DNA of 64,000 nt, taken from positions 288,625-352,624 of the forward strand of contig NZ_JAMDGY010000020.1 in the NCBI RefSeq assembly GCF_028656955.1. The letters are read 5' to 3'. The notes under the pieces were generated by a model that was not told the origin of the DNA, did not search any database, and saw only the letters and a list, made by a program, of their open reading frames with translations. The stretch is from Pseudomonas fontis. GTDB taxonomy: Bacteria; Pseudomonadota; Gammaproteobacteria; Pseudomonadales; Pseudomonadaceae. The stretch's first letter is position 1; every line of letters starts with the position of its first letter. The translations under genes and the position numbers were made by a program. This document shows, piece by piece, positions 63,922-64,000 of this stretch.

Positions 63922-64000
63922 GTAGCCGCTGCCGTCAGGCTGCGCTCGCCTGCATAGCAGGCGCCGCCTTTGGGAGCCCGCACGGGCTCCAGCGCAGCCT
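63922..64000. repeat. 94-bp cruciform repeat, copy 2 (cut by window end)
   Basis: The first 79 bp align without gaps to 12782-12860, including the complete first arm and the two inner hairpins; the rest of the second arm lies beyond the window. In this copy the second inner hairpin is perfect (ggagcccg-ca-cgggctcc). Confidence 0.88.

Noticed and set aside
62877..63983. 368-codon minus-strand frame starting in the cruciform repeat (MRAPKGGACYAGERS)
   Set aside because: It is a shadow of the YigM-like gene in another frame; its start comes from the repeat, as does a similar frame at 12727-12978.

Overview
The window looks like chromosomal DNA of a Pseudomonas putida-group bacterium. The evidence is a high-GC sequence, dense short-gap gene packing, typical Pseudomonas families (DUF2790, PhhR/PhhABC, PlpD-type patatin autotransporter, retention-module RTX adhesin) and many copies of the P. 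putida-type REP palindrome. Gene order also agrees with what I remember of P. putida chromosomes (argT - acsA - phhR - phhABC - MFS - arfB - aroP2 - rluB - scpBA; later aer - LysR - ureohydrolase - symporter). No tRNA, rRNA, CRISPR array, insertion sequence or prophage was seen.

Layout. 1-4.2 kb: end of a basic amino acid ABC uptake operon, acetyl-CoA synthetase (acsA) and a small DUF2790 exported protein. 4.3-12.2 kb: aromatic amino acid block, with the TyrR-like regulator phhR divergent from phhABC (two TyrR-type boxes between them), an MFS transporter, arfB and an aromatic amino acid permease. 12.8-14.6 kb: accessory island with a 94-bp cruciform repeat, an intact colicin-type immunity gene, a frameshifted second immunity gene and a wrecked HNH-nuclease bacteriocin gene. 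14.7-20 kb: conserved rluB-scpB-scpA-yciO-PHP cluster facing yciB-yciI. 20-23.2 kb: Cpx-like two-component system with a CpxP/Spy-like gene between regulator and kinase. 23.2-36.2 kb: housekeeping and transport genes (nitroreductase, trkH, two AraC regulators, Mpo1-like, LpxH-like phosphoesterase, EamA exporter, SelW-like, plpD, slyA, recQ, yecA/UPF0149, ybaN).

36.3-51.8 kb: the most striking region. A 10-kb gene encodes a 3360-residue RTX adhesin with an N-terminal retention module, a LapG-type TAAG site, nine tandem units of exactly 738 bp, a VWA domain and C-terminal RTX repeats. Divergent from it is its probable type I secretion system (TolC-like, ABC transporter with degenerate C39 domain, HlyD-like). 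It resembles the second adhesin system MapA/MapBCE of pseudomonads and the LapA/LapBCE paradigm: the adhesin would be exported by the T1SS, held at the outer membrane by its N-terminus, and released by periplasmic LapG (not in this window).

51.8-64 kb: DTW-domain tRNA-modifying enzyme, PAS-containing chemoreceptor, a LysR / guanidino-compound ureohydrolase / sodium symporter module, a 42-residue small protein, EamA transporter, DEAD-box helicase, MscS-family channel and a YigM-like transporter. The window ends inside a second copy of the 94-bp cruciform repeat.
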